Shown here: one piece after another, positions 8,359 to 15,078 of the stretch
How positions within the stretch are numbered: the stretch's first letter is position 1
Layout of the letters: the number at the start of each line of letters is the position of its first letter
Assembly (NCBI GenBank): GCA_004298435.1
Contig: SCSF01000101.1
Coordinates: forward strand, 1 to 33,140
Source of the DNA: Beijerinckiaceae bacterium
GTDB taxonomy: Bacteria; Pseudomonadota; Alphaproteobacteria; Rhizobiales; Beijerinckiaceae
Reading direction: 5' to 3'
DNA length: 33,140 bases
Made by a program: the position numbers and the translations under genes
Notes under the pieces: generated by a model
Databases searched by the model: none
The model's input: only the letters and a program-made list of their open reading frames with translations
What the model was told of the DNA's origin: nothing

Positions 8359-8784
8359 ATGCGTCCTGTTTCAACACTTGCAGCAATTGCCCTGGCCACG
8401 AGTTCGATGGTCTCGATTGCTGCTGCGGCGCCTCTCGCCGATCCAGGCACTGCGTTTCAAACCACGCCAACGTCACCGATAGAAAACGTCCAATATTATC
8501 CCTACAGGGGCGGCTATTGGGGCGGCAATCCTTATTGCTGGTACGGAACTGGCTGGCGAGGCCCGGGCTGGTACTGGTGTGGCTATGCGTGGCGTCGCGG
8601 CTACGGCTGGGGCGGCCCGTGGGCCTGGGGCTGGGGTCGTGGCTGGGGTCGCGGCTGGGGCGGACCCGGCGGTTGGCATGGCCATCATGGCTGGGGCGGC
8701 CACGGCGGCTGGGGTGGACACCATGGCGGCTGGGGCGGTCACGGCGGCTGGGGTGGACATGGTCACGGAGGGCATCATCACTGA
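8359..8784 (+). CDS. Secreted Gly/Trp/His-rich protein, copy 1
   Basis: A 141-residue protein with a clear Sec signal peptide (MRPVSTLAAIALATSSMVSI, cleavage near AAAA-PLA). The mature part has a conserved core with Cys60 and Cys74 (GPGWYWCGYAWRRGYGWGGP). A low-complexity C-terminus of GWGRGWG and GGHGGWGGHHG repeats ends in HHH. ATG 8359 is preceded by GAGGGAG (8346-8352), which fixes the start. Small secreted proteins of this composition are common in Rhizobiales and have no assigned role; some are misnamed sulfur-globule proteins. The His clusters suggest divalent-metal binding and the two Cys a disulfide; both are inference. It is a tandem paralogue of the next gene. Confidence 0.8.
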   Translation: MRPVSTLAAIALATSSMVSIAAAAPLADPGTAFQTTPTSPIENVQYYPYRGGYWGGNPYCWYGTGWRGPGWYWCGYAWRRGYGWGGPWAWGWGRGWGRGWGGPGGWHGHHGWGGHGGWGGHHGGWGGHGGWGGHGHGGHHH

Positions 8785-8879
8785 GTATTCGAGGCGCGAG
8801 CCCCGCATACCGCCTGTTTCAAACTGCTTTCGAAAATCGATTCGGTGATTCACCGAGCGGAACACAAGGGAGGTTGAAA

Positions 8880-9377
8880 ATGCGTCTTCTTTCAACTCTT
8901 GCGGCCGGCGCGTTGGCCGCAAGCTCCATGGTTTCGATTGCTGTTGCAGCCCCGATAAGCGACCAAACGGCCGTGCAGCAGATGATGCAGAATTTTGCGC
9001 CGATCGAGAAGACACAGTTCTTCTTCGGCGGCCAAAATTACTGCTTCTATCTGAGCGGCTGGCATGGTCCGGGCTGGTACTGGTGCGGATATGCATGGCG
9101 TCGCGGCTACGGCTGGGGCGGTCCTCGCGGCTGGCACGGCTGGCGCTGGCATGGCCATGGCGGCTGGCACGGCGGACATCACGGCTGGCACGGTGGCCAT
9201 CGCGGCTGGCAGGGTGGCCATCGCGGCTGGCAAGGTGGACATCATGGTGGCGGCGGCCATCACGGCGGGATGCGCGGTGGCGGTCATGGCGGCGGCCACC
9301 ACGGTGGGATGCGCGGTGGCGGTCATGGTGGTGGACACGGCGGTGGCCATGGTGGCGGCCACGGCGGGCGTCACTGA
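8880..9377 (+). CDS. Secreted Gly/His-rich protein, copy 2
   Basis: A 165-residue paralogue of the preceding gene, starting 95 bases after its stop. The signal peptide is nearly the same (MRLLSTLAAGALAASSMVSI). The core with Cys55 and Cys69 is shared exactly over GPGWYWCGYAWRRGYGWGGP. The segments between signal and core differ, and the tail is His-richer and Trp-poorer: GGWHGGHHGWHGGHRGWQGG, then GGHHGGMRGGGHGGG repeats. The repeats are exact at the DNA level over many bases, so unequal slippage is likely. AAGGGAGG at 8866-8873 fixes ATG 8880. A strong UUCG terminator follows, ending a two-gene unit. Function is unknown; a periplasmic or surface metal-binding role is inferred from composition only. 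Confidence 0.8.
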   Translation: MRLLSTLAAGALAASSMVSIAVAAPISDQTAVQQMMQNFAPIEKTQFFFGGQNYCFYLSGWHGPGWYWCGYAWRRGYGWGGPRGWHGWRWHGHGGWHGGHHGWHGGHRGWQGGHRGWQGGHHGGGGHHGGMRGGGHGGGHHGGMRGGGHGGGHGGGHGGGHGGRH

Positions 9378-9450
9378 GCCTGACCGTACGGCTGAAACAT
9401 CAGGCTACGGCTTAATCGCCGGCACGATGGCCCAGCCAAAGCTTGAAATG

Positions 9451-9481
9451 TCGCGCGGCCTTCGGGCCGCGCGATTTTTTT
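9451..9481 (+). terminator. Strong intrinsic terminator
   Basis: A perfect 10-bp G+C-rich stem (TCGCGCGGCC / GGCCGCGCGA) closed by a UUCG tetraloop is followed by seven T. It lies 73 bases after the second Gly/His-rich gene and isolates that unit from the XdhC genes. Confidence 0.95.
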
Positions 9482-9650
9482 ATGCGGATCGGTCACATGT
9501 ACGCGAGCTTTCCCCCAATCGCTGCGACTCCATTACCTGTTCTGACACGCTTTCTTCACGCGAACGGGAAGCCGCTTCGCCTGAAAACGCTATATGTTGA
9601 GCTTGGCCAGAGTCGGCTAAATTCAGGACGTGTTGTTAACGGAAGGGTTC

Positions 9651-9974
9651 ATGCTCGCTTCGGATGATGAGATCTTGCGCGAGGCTCAGGCATGGGCGGA
9701 AGCCGGCCAAATGTTCGCTCTCGCAACAGTCATCGAAACCTGGGGATCTGCGCCGCGGCCGGCCGGCAGCCATCTCATTATCAACAGAGACGGCCGTTTT
9801 CTCGGCTCGGTTTCAGGCGGCTGCGTCGAAGCGGAGGTGATCACCGAAGCTGCCGAAGTTATCGAACATGGCGCGCCGCGCCTGCTTGAGTTCGGCGTTG
9901 CCGATGAAATGGCCTGGCAGGCAGGTCTTTCGTGCGGCGGCCGCATCAAGGTCTATATTGAAAGAGTGAGCTGA
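9651..9974 (+). CDS. XdhC/CoxI family protein, N-terminal-domain-only
   Basis: A 107-residue protein made only of the XdhC_CoxI domain: FALATVIETWGSAPRPAG, GRFLGSVSGGCVEAEVI and GLSCGGRIKVYIE. In one-piece XdhC proteins this part precedes a Rossmann domain; here that domain is encoded by the next gene, whose ATG overlaps this stop as TGATG. XdhC-family proteins bind molybdenum cofactor and help sulfurate and insert it into xanthine-dehydrogenase-type enzymes. ATG 9651 is favoured by GGAAGG at 9641-9646; an in-frame GTG at 9630 would add seven residues. No molybdoenzyme or MobA-like gene is next to it in this window. Confidence 0.9.
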   Translation: MLASDDEILREAQAWAEAGQMFALATVIETWGSAPRPAGSHLIINRDGRFLGSVSGGCVEAEVITEAAEVIEHGAPRLLEFGVADEMAWQAGLSCGGRIKVYIERVS

Positions 9975-10687
9975 TGCTGCGCGCTCACCTTGCCGCACTC
10001 AATGCCGCGCAGGCCGCGCGGCGCGCGGCAGCCCTCGTGACCGATCTCGAGAACGGCGAACAGCGCCTTGTGCCAGAGGCAGAGTTTGCATCCGATCCGC
10101 TTGCCGAAGCCATCGAAGAACGCTTGCGCCTCGGCAAAAGCGGCATTGTAGAAATCGCGGGGCGCTCCCTCTTCCTGCTCGTTCGCGTGCCACGCCGCCG
10201 TCTCATCACCATCGGCGCAGTCCACATTTCGCAAGCGTTGGCTCCCATGGCGAGGCTCGCCGATCTCGACATCATTATCATCGACCCCCGCTCCGCCTTT
10301 GCGACTCCGCAACGCTTCCCCGATGTTGAAGTCATCGCCGCCTGGCCGCAGGACACGCTCCCGCAGATGAGCCTCGATCCATTTACCGCTGTCGCGACTC
10401 TGAGCCACAATCCGAAAATCGATGATCCTGCGCTTGCCATGGCTCTTGAAGCCCAATGCTTCTATGTCGGCGCGCTCGGCTCGCAAAAGTCCCATGCAAG
10501 GCGGCTGGAGCGCTTGTGCGCCGCTGGATTCTCGGACGCGCAGCTTGCTGCGATTCATGCTCCGATCGGGCTCGATATAGGCTCTGTCAGCCCCGGCGAA
10601 ATCGCTGTGGCGATTCTGGCCGAGATCATCGCCACGATGCGGCGAAAGCCGCCGCGCGCCGCCAAAGCGTTTTCGAGCAAACTCTGA
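9974..10687 (+). CDS. XdhC family protein, Rossmann-domain part
   Basis: A 237-residue protein translationally coupled to the XdhC/CoxI-domain gene (TGATG overlap). The N-terminal stretch is helical and Ala-rich. The C-terminal Rossmann-like XdhC domain has ITIGAVHISQAL, LDIIIIDPRSAFAT, AVATLSHNPKIDDPAL, FYVGALGSQKSHARRLERL and DIGSVSPGEIAVAILAEI, all typical of the family. Together the two proteins rebuild a complete XdhC as a two-subunit form, as found in several Rhizobiales next to CO-dehydrogenase or aldehyde-oxidase genes. The client enzyme must be elsewhere in the genome. Confidence 0.9.
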   Translation: MLRAHLAALNAAQAARRAAALVTDLENGEQRLVPEAEFASDPLAEAIEERLRLGKSGIVEIAGRSLFLLVRVPRRRLITIGAVHISQALAPMARLADLDIIIIDPRSAFATPQRFPDVEVIAAWPQDTLPQMSLDPFTAVATLSHNPKIDDPALAMALEAQCFYVGALGSQKSHARRLERLCAAGFSDAQLAAIHAPIGLDIGSVSPGEIAVAILAEIIATMRRKPPRAAKAFSSKL

Positions 10688-10805
10688 AAGCGTATGGACA
10701 AACCTGTCATAAATCCTGTTGAGCGGGTCGCCTCGGCAATGCTTCGTTAATTTTGCGGGAGTCGAATGAATCATCGAAGAAACGGAGTCCTCGGAGACCT
10801 CGTCG

Positions 10806-11099
10806 ATGGCGCAAGATCCCGAAGGCGAACATCAGGTTTCGCCGCAGTTCATAAAGCAGCTTGCCGGCTACGGCCTCACGACGGCAGAAATTCTCTATCG
10901 CATGCCGGATCATCCGAGCCTGTTGCAGACATTCATCTGGCAGGATTACGACATAGCGCCTGAGTTCCCTGTCCTCGTCCGCTTTCTGACATTCTGGCGC
11001 AAGGAACTGGACGGCCCTTTGCATAGCGTGCGGATCGGCCACTCGAAATTGCTCAAGCCATCGGAATTGAGGATAAGAACCGAGCTGCGGCTCAATTAG
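10806..11099 (+). CDS. usg: Usg family protein
   Basis: A 97-residue protein with the family's strongly conserved block: FIKQLAGYGLTTAEILYRMP, DHPSLLQTFIWQDYD, APEFPVLVRFLTFWRKELDG and PLHSVRIGHSKLLKP. Usg proteins (COG5425) are small cytoplasmic proteins largely limited to Alphaproteobacteria. Old annotations link them to tryptophan synthesis, but no activity is established. The ATG at 10806 has GGAG at 10793-10796. It stands alone, 118 bases after the XdhC pair, and its stop lies 15 bases from the end of the convergent GGDEF-EAL gene. Confidence 0.9.
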   Translation: MAQDPEGEHQVSPQFIKQLAGYGLTTAEILYRMPDHPSLLQTFIWQDYDIAPEFPVLVRFLTFWRKELDGPLHSVRIGHSKLLKPSELRIRTELRLN

Positions 11100-11112
11100 A
11101 GCACCCGCGCAT

Positions 11113-11226
11113 CGTCATTGCGAACCAACGGGTCCGGCCTTCGGCCGGCCCGATGACAGGCTCCGCGAAGCAATCCAGCTTCTTCCAACCCCCTGGATTG
11201 CTTCGTCGCTTTGCTTCTCGCAATGG
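11113..11226. repeat. Dispersed palindromic repeat (CGTCATTGCGAG family), with insert
   Basis: The element begins CGTCATTGCGA and ends with TCTCGCAATG. Inside it, CGAAGCAATCCAG (11166-11178) and CTGGATTGCTTCG (11193-11205) form a perfect 13-bp inverted pair. An extra G+C-rich palindromic segment (CCGGCCTTCGGCCGG) sits in the left arm. A cleaner copy lies at 25274-25354. This copy supplies the 3' end of the convergent GGDEF-EAL gene. Confidence 0.85.
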
Positions 11227-12824
11227 CACCAATCGTATTCCACTGCCTCGAGAGAGCAGATCGGTTTCCCGGCGATGGATTGCGTATATTTCCGGTCGAT
11301 CTCCGCTGCCGCCAGAGGCGGTGCGAACAGAAAGCCCTGCAACTCATCGCAACCAATGCTGTGCAGGAATTTCGCCTGCTCCACCGTTTCTATGCCTTCC
11401 GCCGTGACAGTCAGTCCGAGAGCACGGCCAAGGTGAACGATGGACTCGACGATGATGGCGCTCTCGCCCTGTGGCTCCATCGATTCGAGGAAAACGCGAT
11501 CAATCTTGATCTTGTCGAAAGCGAAACGGCGCAGATAGATCAGGCTGGAATAGCCGCAGCCAAAATCGTCGAGCGCCATGCGGACGCCGAGAGCCCGCAG
11601 ATCCATGATCGAACGTTCGGCAAGATCAGCATCGGAAATGACGACGCCTTCCGTGAGTTCGAGTTCCAAACGCTGCGGCTCAAGCCCCGTTTCCGCAAGA
11701 ATGGCTTCGACTGACGCGACGAAATCCTTCTGACGGAACTGGATCGGCGAAACATTCACGGCAACGTAAAGGCCGGGCCAGCGTTTGGCGTCGCAGCAGG
11801 CTTTGCGGAGCACCCACTCGCCGAGCGGCACGATGAGCCCCCGTTCCTCCGCAAGGCCGACAAAGCGCTCCGCCGTCAAAAATCCCTGCTCCGGATGCTC
11901 CCAACGCACGAGGGCCTCGACCCCGAGAAGACGTTTGCCGCAAGCTGACACGATCGGTTGATAAAACAGCAAGAGCTTGTCGTTTTCGATCGCCGCGCGC
12001 AGATCATCTTCGGCATTCTGTAGCAGACGGATTTCCTCACCGTTCTTGTCTTCGAAAAACGCAAATCTGTTGCGGCCTTCGTGTTTCGCGCGATAGAGCG
12101 CAAGATCAGCAAACCGCATCAGACCCACGCGATCGTCGCCATTTTGTGGATACAGGGCGATGCCGATCGACAATCCGCCATAGAATTGCTGGCCCATAAG
12201 ATCGAATGGCGCGCTCATTTTATCTATGATGCGGCGGGCAAGCTTTGCGCAATCGCGCGGATCCCTCACACCCGTTTGCAATACTGCGAACTCGTCACCA
12301 CCAATTCGCGCGATGTAATCGCTGCCACGCAACGTCTTGGCGAGACGCTCCGCCACGGCGACAATCAACTGATCGCCGGCTTCATGGCCGAAGCTGTCAT
12401 TGGTTTCCTTAAAACGATCAAGGTCGATATAGAACAGCGCGAATTGACTGCCGCTGCGCCGGCAGCGGGCGACTTCAGCATCGACGAGATCGTTGAACAA
12501 GGCTCGATTGGGAAGGCCCGAGAGCACATCGCGCCCCGCGGCCAATTTTGCTTTCTCCATCCTTTCGGAGAACCGCGCGACAGTCCGTCGCGAGCGGAAA
12601 ACCATGAAGCCGGAAAAGCAAAGCGTGAACGCCAGAAGCAGAATGTTGACGCGTTGCTGGGCGCCAAAAAGCGCGATGCGGAAGGTGAATGCGCCATCTT
12701 CTGTCTGCCAGACCGTCGCCACAGCGGCCGCGATGATAATGACAGCGGGGAGCAGATAGCGAAAGATGATCGCCTTGCGCGCAATGCCGTGCGGATTGGT
12801 CTGATCGTGTTGACCGCGCTTCAT
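11115..12824 (-). CDS. Membrane GGDEF-EAL cyclic-di-GMP protein
   Basis: A 569-residue c-di-GMP enzyme. Two transmembrane segments (about 20-38 and 58-76) bracket a short extracytoplasmic loop. The GGDEF domain has an intact GGDEF (175-179), YIDLDRFK and the inhibitory I-site RGSD (166-169), exactly five residues before it. The EAL domain has EAL (303-305), NVSPIQFR, ELTEGV, LDDFGCGYSSL, KIDRVF, TAEGIET and QGFLFAPPL. All metal- and substrate-binding residues appear present, so both synthesis and hydrolysis are possible. The last 37 residues (from CHCEKQSDEAIQG) are translated from the dispersed repeat at 11113-11226 and are not part of the EAL fold. The start is ATG 12824. No sensory domain such as PAS is visible. 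Confidence 0.95.
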   Translation of the reverse strand: MKRGQHDQTNPHGIARKAIIFRYLLPAVIIIAAAVATVWQTEDGAFTFRIALFGAQQRVNILLLAFTLCFSGFMVFRSRRTVARFSERMEKAKLAAGRDVLSGLPNRALFNDLVDAEVARCRRSGSQFALFYIDLDRFKETNDSFGHEAGDQLIVAVAERLAKTLRGSDYIARIGGDEFAVLQTGVRDPRDCAKLARRIIDKMSAPFDLMGQQFYGGLSIGIALYPQNGDDRVGLMRFADLALYRAKHEGRNRFAFFEDKNGEEIRLLQNAEDDLRAAIENDKLLLFYQPIVSACGKRLLGVEALVRWEHPEQGFLTAERFVGLAEERGLIVPLGEWVLRKACCDAKRWPGLYVAVNVSPIQFRQKDFVASVEAILAETGLEPQRLELELTEGVVISDADLAERSIMDLRALGVRMALDDFGCGYSSLIYLRRFAFDKIKIDRVFLESMEPQGESAIIVESIVHLGRALGLTVTAEGIETVEQAKFLHSIGCDELQGFLFAPPLAAAEIDRKYTQSIAGKPICSLEAVEYDWCHCEKQSDEAIQGVGRSWIASRSLSSGRPKAGPVGSQ

Positions 12825-13110
12825 TGCATCATCCGCAGGTTCAAGGAGATGTATTGGCCCGAGGCGCAGTCACGCGATACCGCCGGAGTTTTGACGCTGA
12901 AAGGCATAGTGGTGACGTGTTAACATTTGCCCTCAGCCATCCCGCAGCCCCCCGACGCTCTCGATTCGCGTCCCTGAAAGGCCAGGGCTGTTCCGGTCCT
13001 GATGGAATCAAAACCGCGGCACGAATTTTCCTGCCTGACAATGCGCGGAAAAAGTTGACAGATCTTTCCCTGGAGCCGTTTGGCACTGCAACAAAGCCAG
13101 CGACGGCTTC

Positions 13111-13821
13111 TCAGATCAGTTGCAGCCCCTTGAAGCTCGTGATGCCTTCCCGGCCAATGATCAAATGATCGTGTACAAGCACGTTCAGCGATTTGCCGAG
13201 CGTGACGATCTCCCGCGTCATCTGAATATCGGGACCGGAGGGATTGGGGTCGCCGGAAGGATGATTATGGACGAGAACCATTGCGGTCGCGTTGAGCTCC
13301 AATGCGCGACGCATGATCTCGCGGGGATAGACGGGCGCATGATCAATGGTGCCGACGCCCTGCACTTCGTCGGCGATCAACACGTTCTTCTTGTCGAGAA
13401 ACAGAATGCGGAATTCTTCGTGGTCAAGGAAGGCCATTGCAGTGCGGCAATAATCGAAAACCGCTGAAAAGCTCGCCAGCACATGCCGATCCCGGACCAC
13501 CGTTTTGGCGAAGCGCTTTGCAGCCTCGTAGACGATCTTCATCTCAACGATCGCCGCCTCGCTTATCCCCTCGATTTCCTTCAGCCTCTCGGGACGCGCC
13601 GCAACCACCTCCGGGAAAGAGCCGAAGCGCGCCAGCAGGGCCTTGGCGAGCGGCTTCACATCCCGCCGCGGAATGGCGCGAAACAGAATGAGTTCGAGCA
13701 TTTCGTAATCGGCAAGGGAATCTCCGCCGGCCGTCTTCAGCCGCTCCCGCAATCTTTCCCTATGACCGAGATAATGCGGGGAGCCGGAAACCTGTGAAGC
13801 GGAAACCGGCGCTTTCGTCAT
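13111..13821 (-). CDS. radC: RadC family (JAB1/MPN) protein
   Basis: A 236-residue RadC protein. An N-terminal helix-hairpin-helix-like segment (residues 15-105, including the LKEIEGISEAAIVEMKI motif) precedes the JAB/JAMM metalloprotease-like domain. That domain has the full metal motif, His185, His187 and Asp198 in HNHPSGDPNPSGPD. RadC was once linked to DNA repair; that role is doubted and the substrate is unknown. Its ATG overlaps the map stop as ATGA, so it is translated from the map transcript. The map-radC order is common in Alphaproteobacteria. Confidence 0.95.
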   Translation of the reverse strand: MTKAPVSASQVSGSPHYLGHRERLRERLKTAGGDSLADYEMLELILFRAIPRRDVKPLAKALLARFGSFPEVVAARPERLKEIEGISEAAIVEMKIVYEAAKRFAKTVVRDRHVLASFSAVFDYCRTAMAFLDHEEFRILFLDKKNVLIADEVQGVGTIDHAPVYPREIMRRALELNATAMVLVHNHPSGDPNPSGPDIQMTREIVTLGKSLNVLVHDHLIIGREGITSFKGLQLI

Positions 13822-14654
13822 TGGGCATCCGCGGACCGATAGGGCGGCTGATGCAAGCCTTTTGGCGAAACGGTGAAATTCTCATAGCCCGTTTCCGTCA
13901 CGCCGATCGTATGCTCGAATTGCGCCGACATCGAGCGGTCACGGCTCACTGCCGTCCATCCGTCAGATAGAATTTTGACGTGCGGACGCCCGAGATTGAT
14001 CATCGGCTCGATGGTGAAAAGCATGCCTGGCTTCAGCATGGTCCCTTCGCCGCGCCGACCGTAATGGAGGATGTTCGGCTCGTCATGGAACAGCCTGCCG
14101 ATGCCGTGGCCGCAAAAGTCACGTACGACCGAGCAACGCTCGGATTCGGCATAGTCCTGAATCGCAGCGCCGATGTCGCCAGTGGTGGCTCCGGGCTTGA
14201 CGGCGGCGATGCCACGCATCAGCGCCTCGTAAGTGACTTCGACAAGCCGCTGCGAACGCCTGGCAACCTCGCCGACCAGATACATGCGGCTTGAATCGCC
14301 GTGCCAGCCATCGACGATGAGGGTCACGTCGATGTTCACGATGTCACCCTCGCGCAGCGGCTTCCTGTCCGGAATACCATGGCACACGACATGATTGATG
14401 GAAGTGCAGATCGATTTGCGGTAGCCGCGATAATCGAGCGTCGCGGGATAGGCATTGTGCGAAAGCGCAAAGTCGAAGACGAGATTATCGAGAAAATCCG
14501 TCGTCACGCCCGGATGCACATGCTCCGTGAGCATGTCGAGAACCTCGGCCGTCAGCCGGCCTGCCTTGCGCATGCCTTCAAAGGCTTCCGCGCCATGCAA
14601 TTTGATCTGCCCGGTTTTGCGGCCGGGAACCTCGAGAGCGTCTACGAACGTCAT
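13818..14654 (-). CDS. map: Type I methionine aminopeptidase
   Basis: This essential cytoplasmic metalloenzyme removes the initiator methionine from new proteins. The 278 residues match the class, with the five metal ligands Asp109, Asp120, His183, Glu216 and Glu247 (NIDVTLIVDGWHGD, CGHGIGRLFHDEP, TIEPMIN, QFEHTIGVT) and catalytic His92 in CHGIP. It is slightly longer at the N-terminus than the Escherichia coli enzyme, with residues 1-20 (GRKTGQIKLHG) typical of Rhizobiales copies. No strong ribosome site precedes ATG 14654, but the N-terminus agrees with related proteins. It overlaps radC by four bases. Confidence 0.96.
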   Translation of the reverse strand: MTFVDALEVPGRKTGQIKLHGAEAFEGMRKAGRLTAEVLDMLTEHVHPGVTTDFLDNLVFDFALSHNAYPATLDYRGYRKSICTSINHVVCHGIPDRKPLREGDIVNIDVTLIVDGWHGDSSRMYLVGEVARRSQRLVEVTYEALMRGIAAVKPGATTGDIGAAIQDYAESERCSVVRDFCGHGIGRLFHDEPNILHYGRRGEGTMLKPGMLFTIEPMINLGRPHVKILSDGWTAVSRDRSMSAQFEHTIGVTETGYENFTVSPKGLHQPPYRSADAQ

Positions 14655-15078
14655 GTATTTTGCTGGAAACGAGTGAACTTCGATTACGTCAGATAATTTA
14701 AGGCTTTGGTGCGCCGACGCAAGACCGGACTGCCATTCTTCAGCCGAATTGCCGGATAATCATAGGCAGAGGATTGCTCCCGGCCCTGCGCTGAAGTCCG
14801 GCTTCAACGTGTTGGAATTGATTGCATTACTTGCGCTCAGGCCGGTTTGATTTGAAGTCAGCGTGATTGGCGCCGTCTCGCTCGATTTAGTCCTTCAAAA
14901 AGCCGCTTGCGCTCCCCGGTAGCTGCTGCCTTATGTCTCAGTCTTTTGATCCCTTTCGCCCGGCGGCATAGCTATGGGCGGTGGCGCGGCGAGTATCTGG
15001 CCAGAGGTTCACATGGCCTCTACAGTGCATGAAGTCGCGAATCGGTGGAGATAAGCCCTGTCGAAGCAAGACTCCGAA
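14655..15078. other. Intergenic region between map and the exporter gene
   Basis: About 424 bases between divergent genes. No credible reading frame, tRNA or strong terminator was seen. It presumably carries both promoters. A short imperfect inverted repeat, AGAGG...CCTCT, lies near 15004-15022. Confidence 0.4.

Noticed and set aside
8160-8879. Upstream extension of the second Gly/His-rich gene frame
   Set aside because: It crosses the first paralogue out of frame and has no ribosome site; the ATG at 8880 has a strong one and begins a proper signal peptide.
8600-9370. Regular short DNA repeats that resemble a CRISPR or satellite array
   Set aside because: They are codon-level repeats (Gly-Gly-His, Gly-Trp) within two protein-coding genes; no spacer/repeat structure of constant length.
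13818-15078. Possible tRNA or attachment site near the map/exporter gap
   Set aside because: No cloverleaf or anticodon-arm pattern could be formed; no direct repeat matching the phage region was seen.
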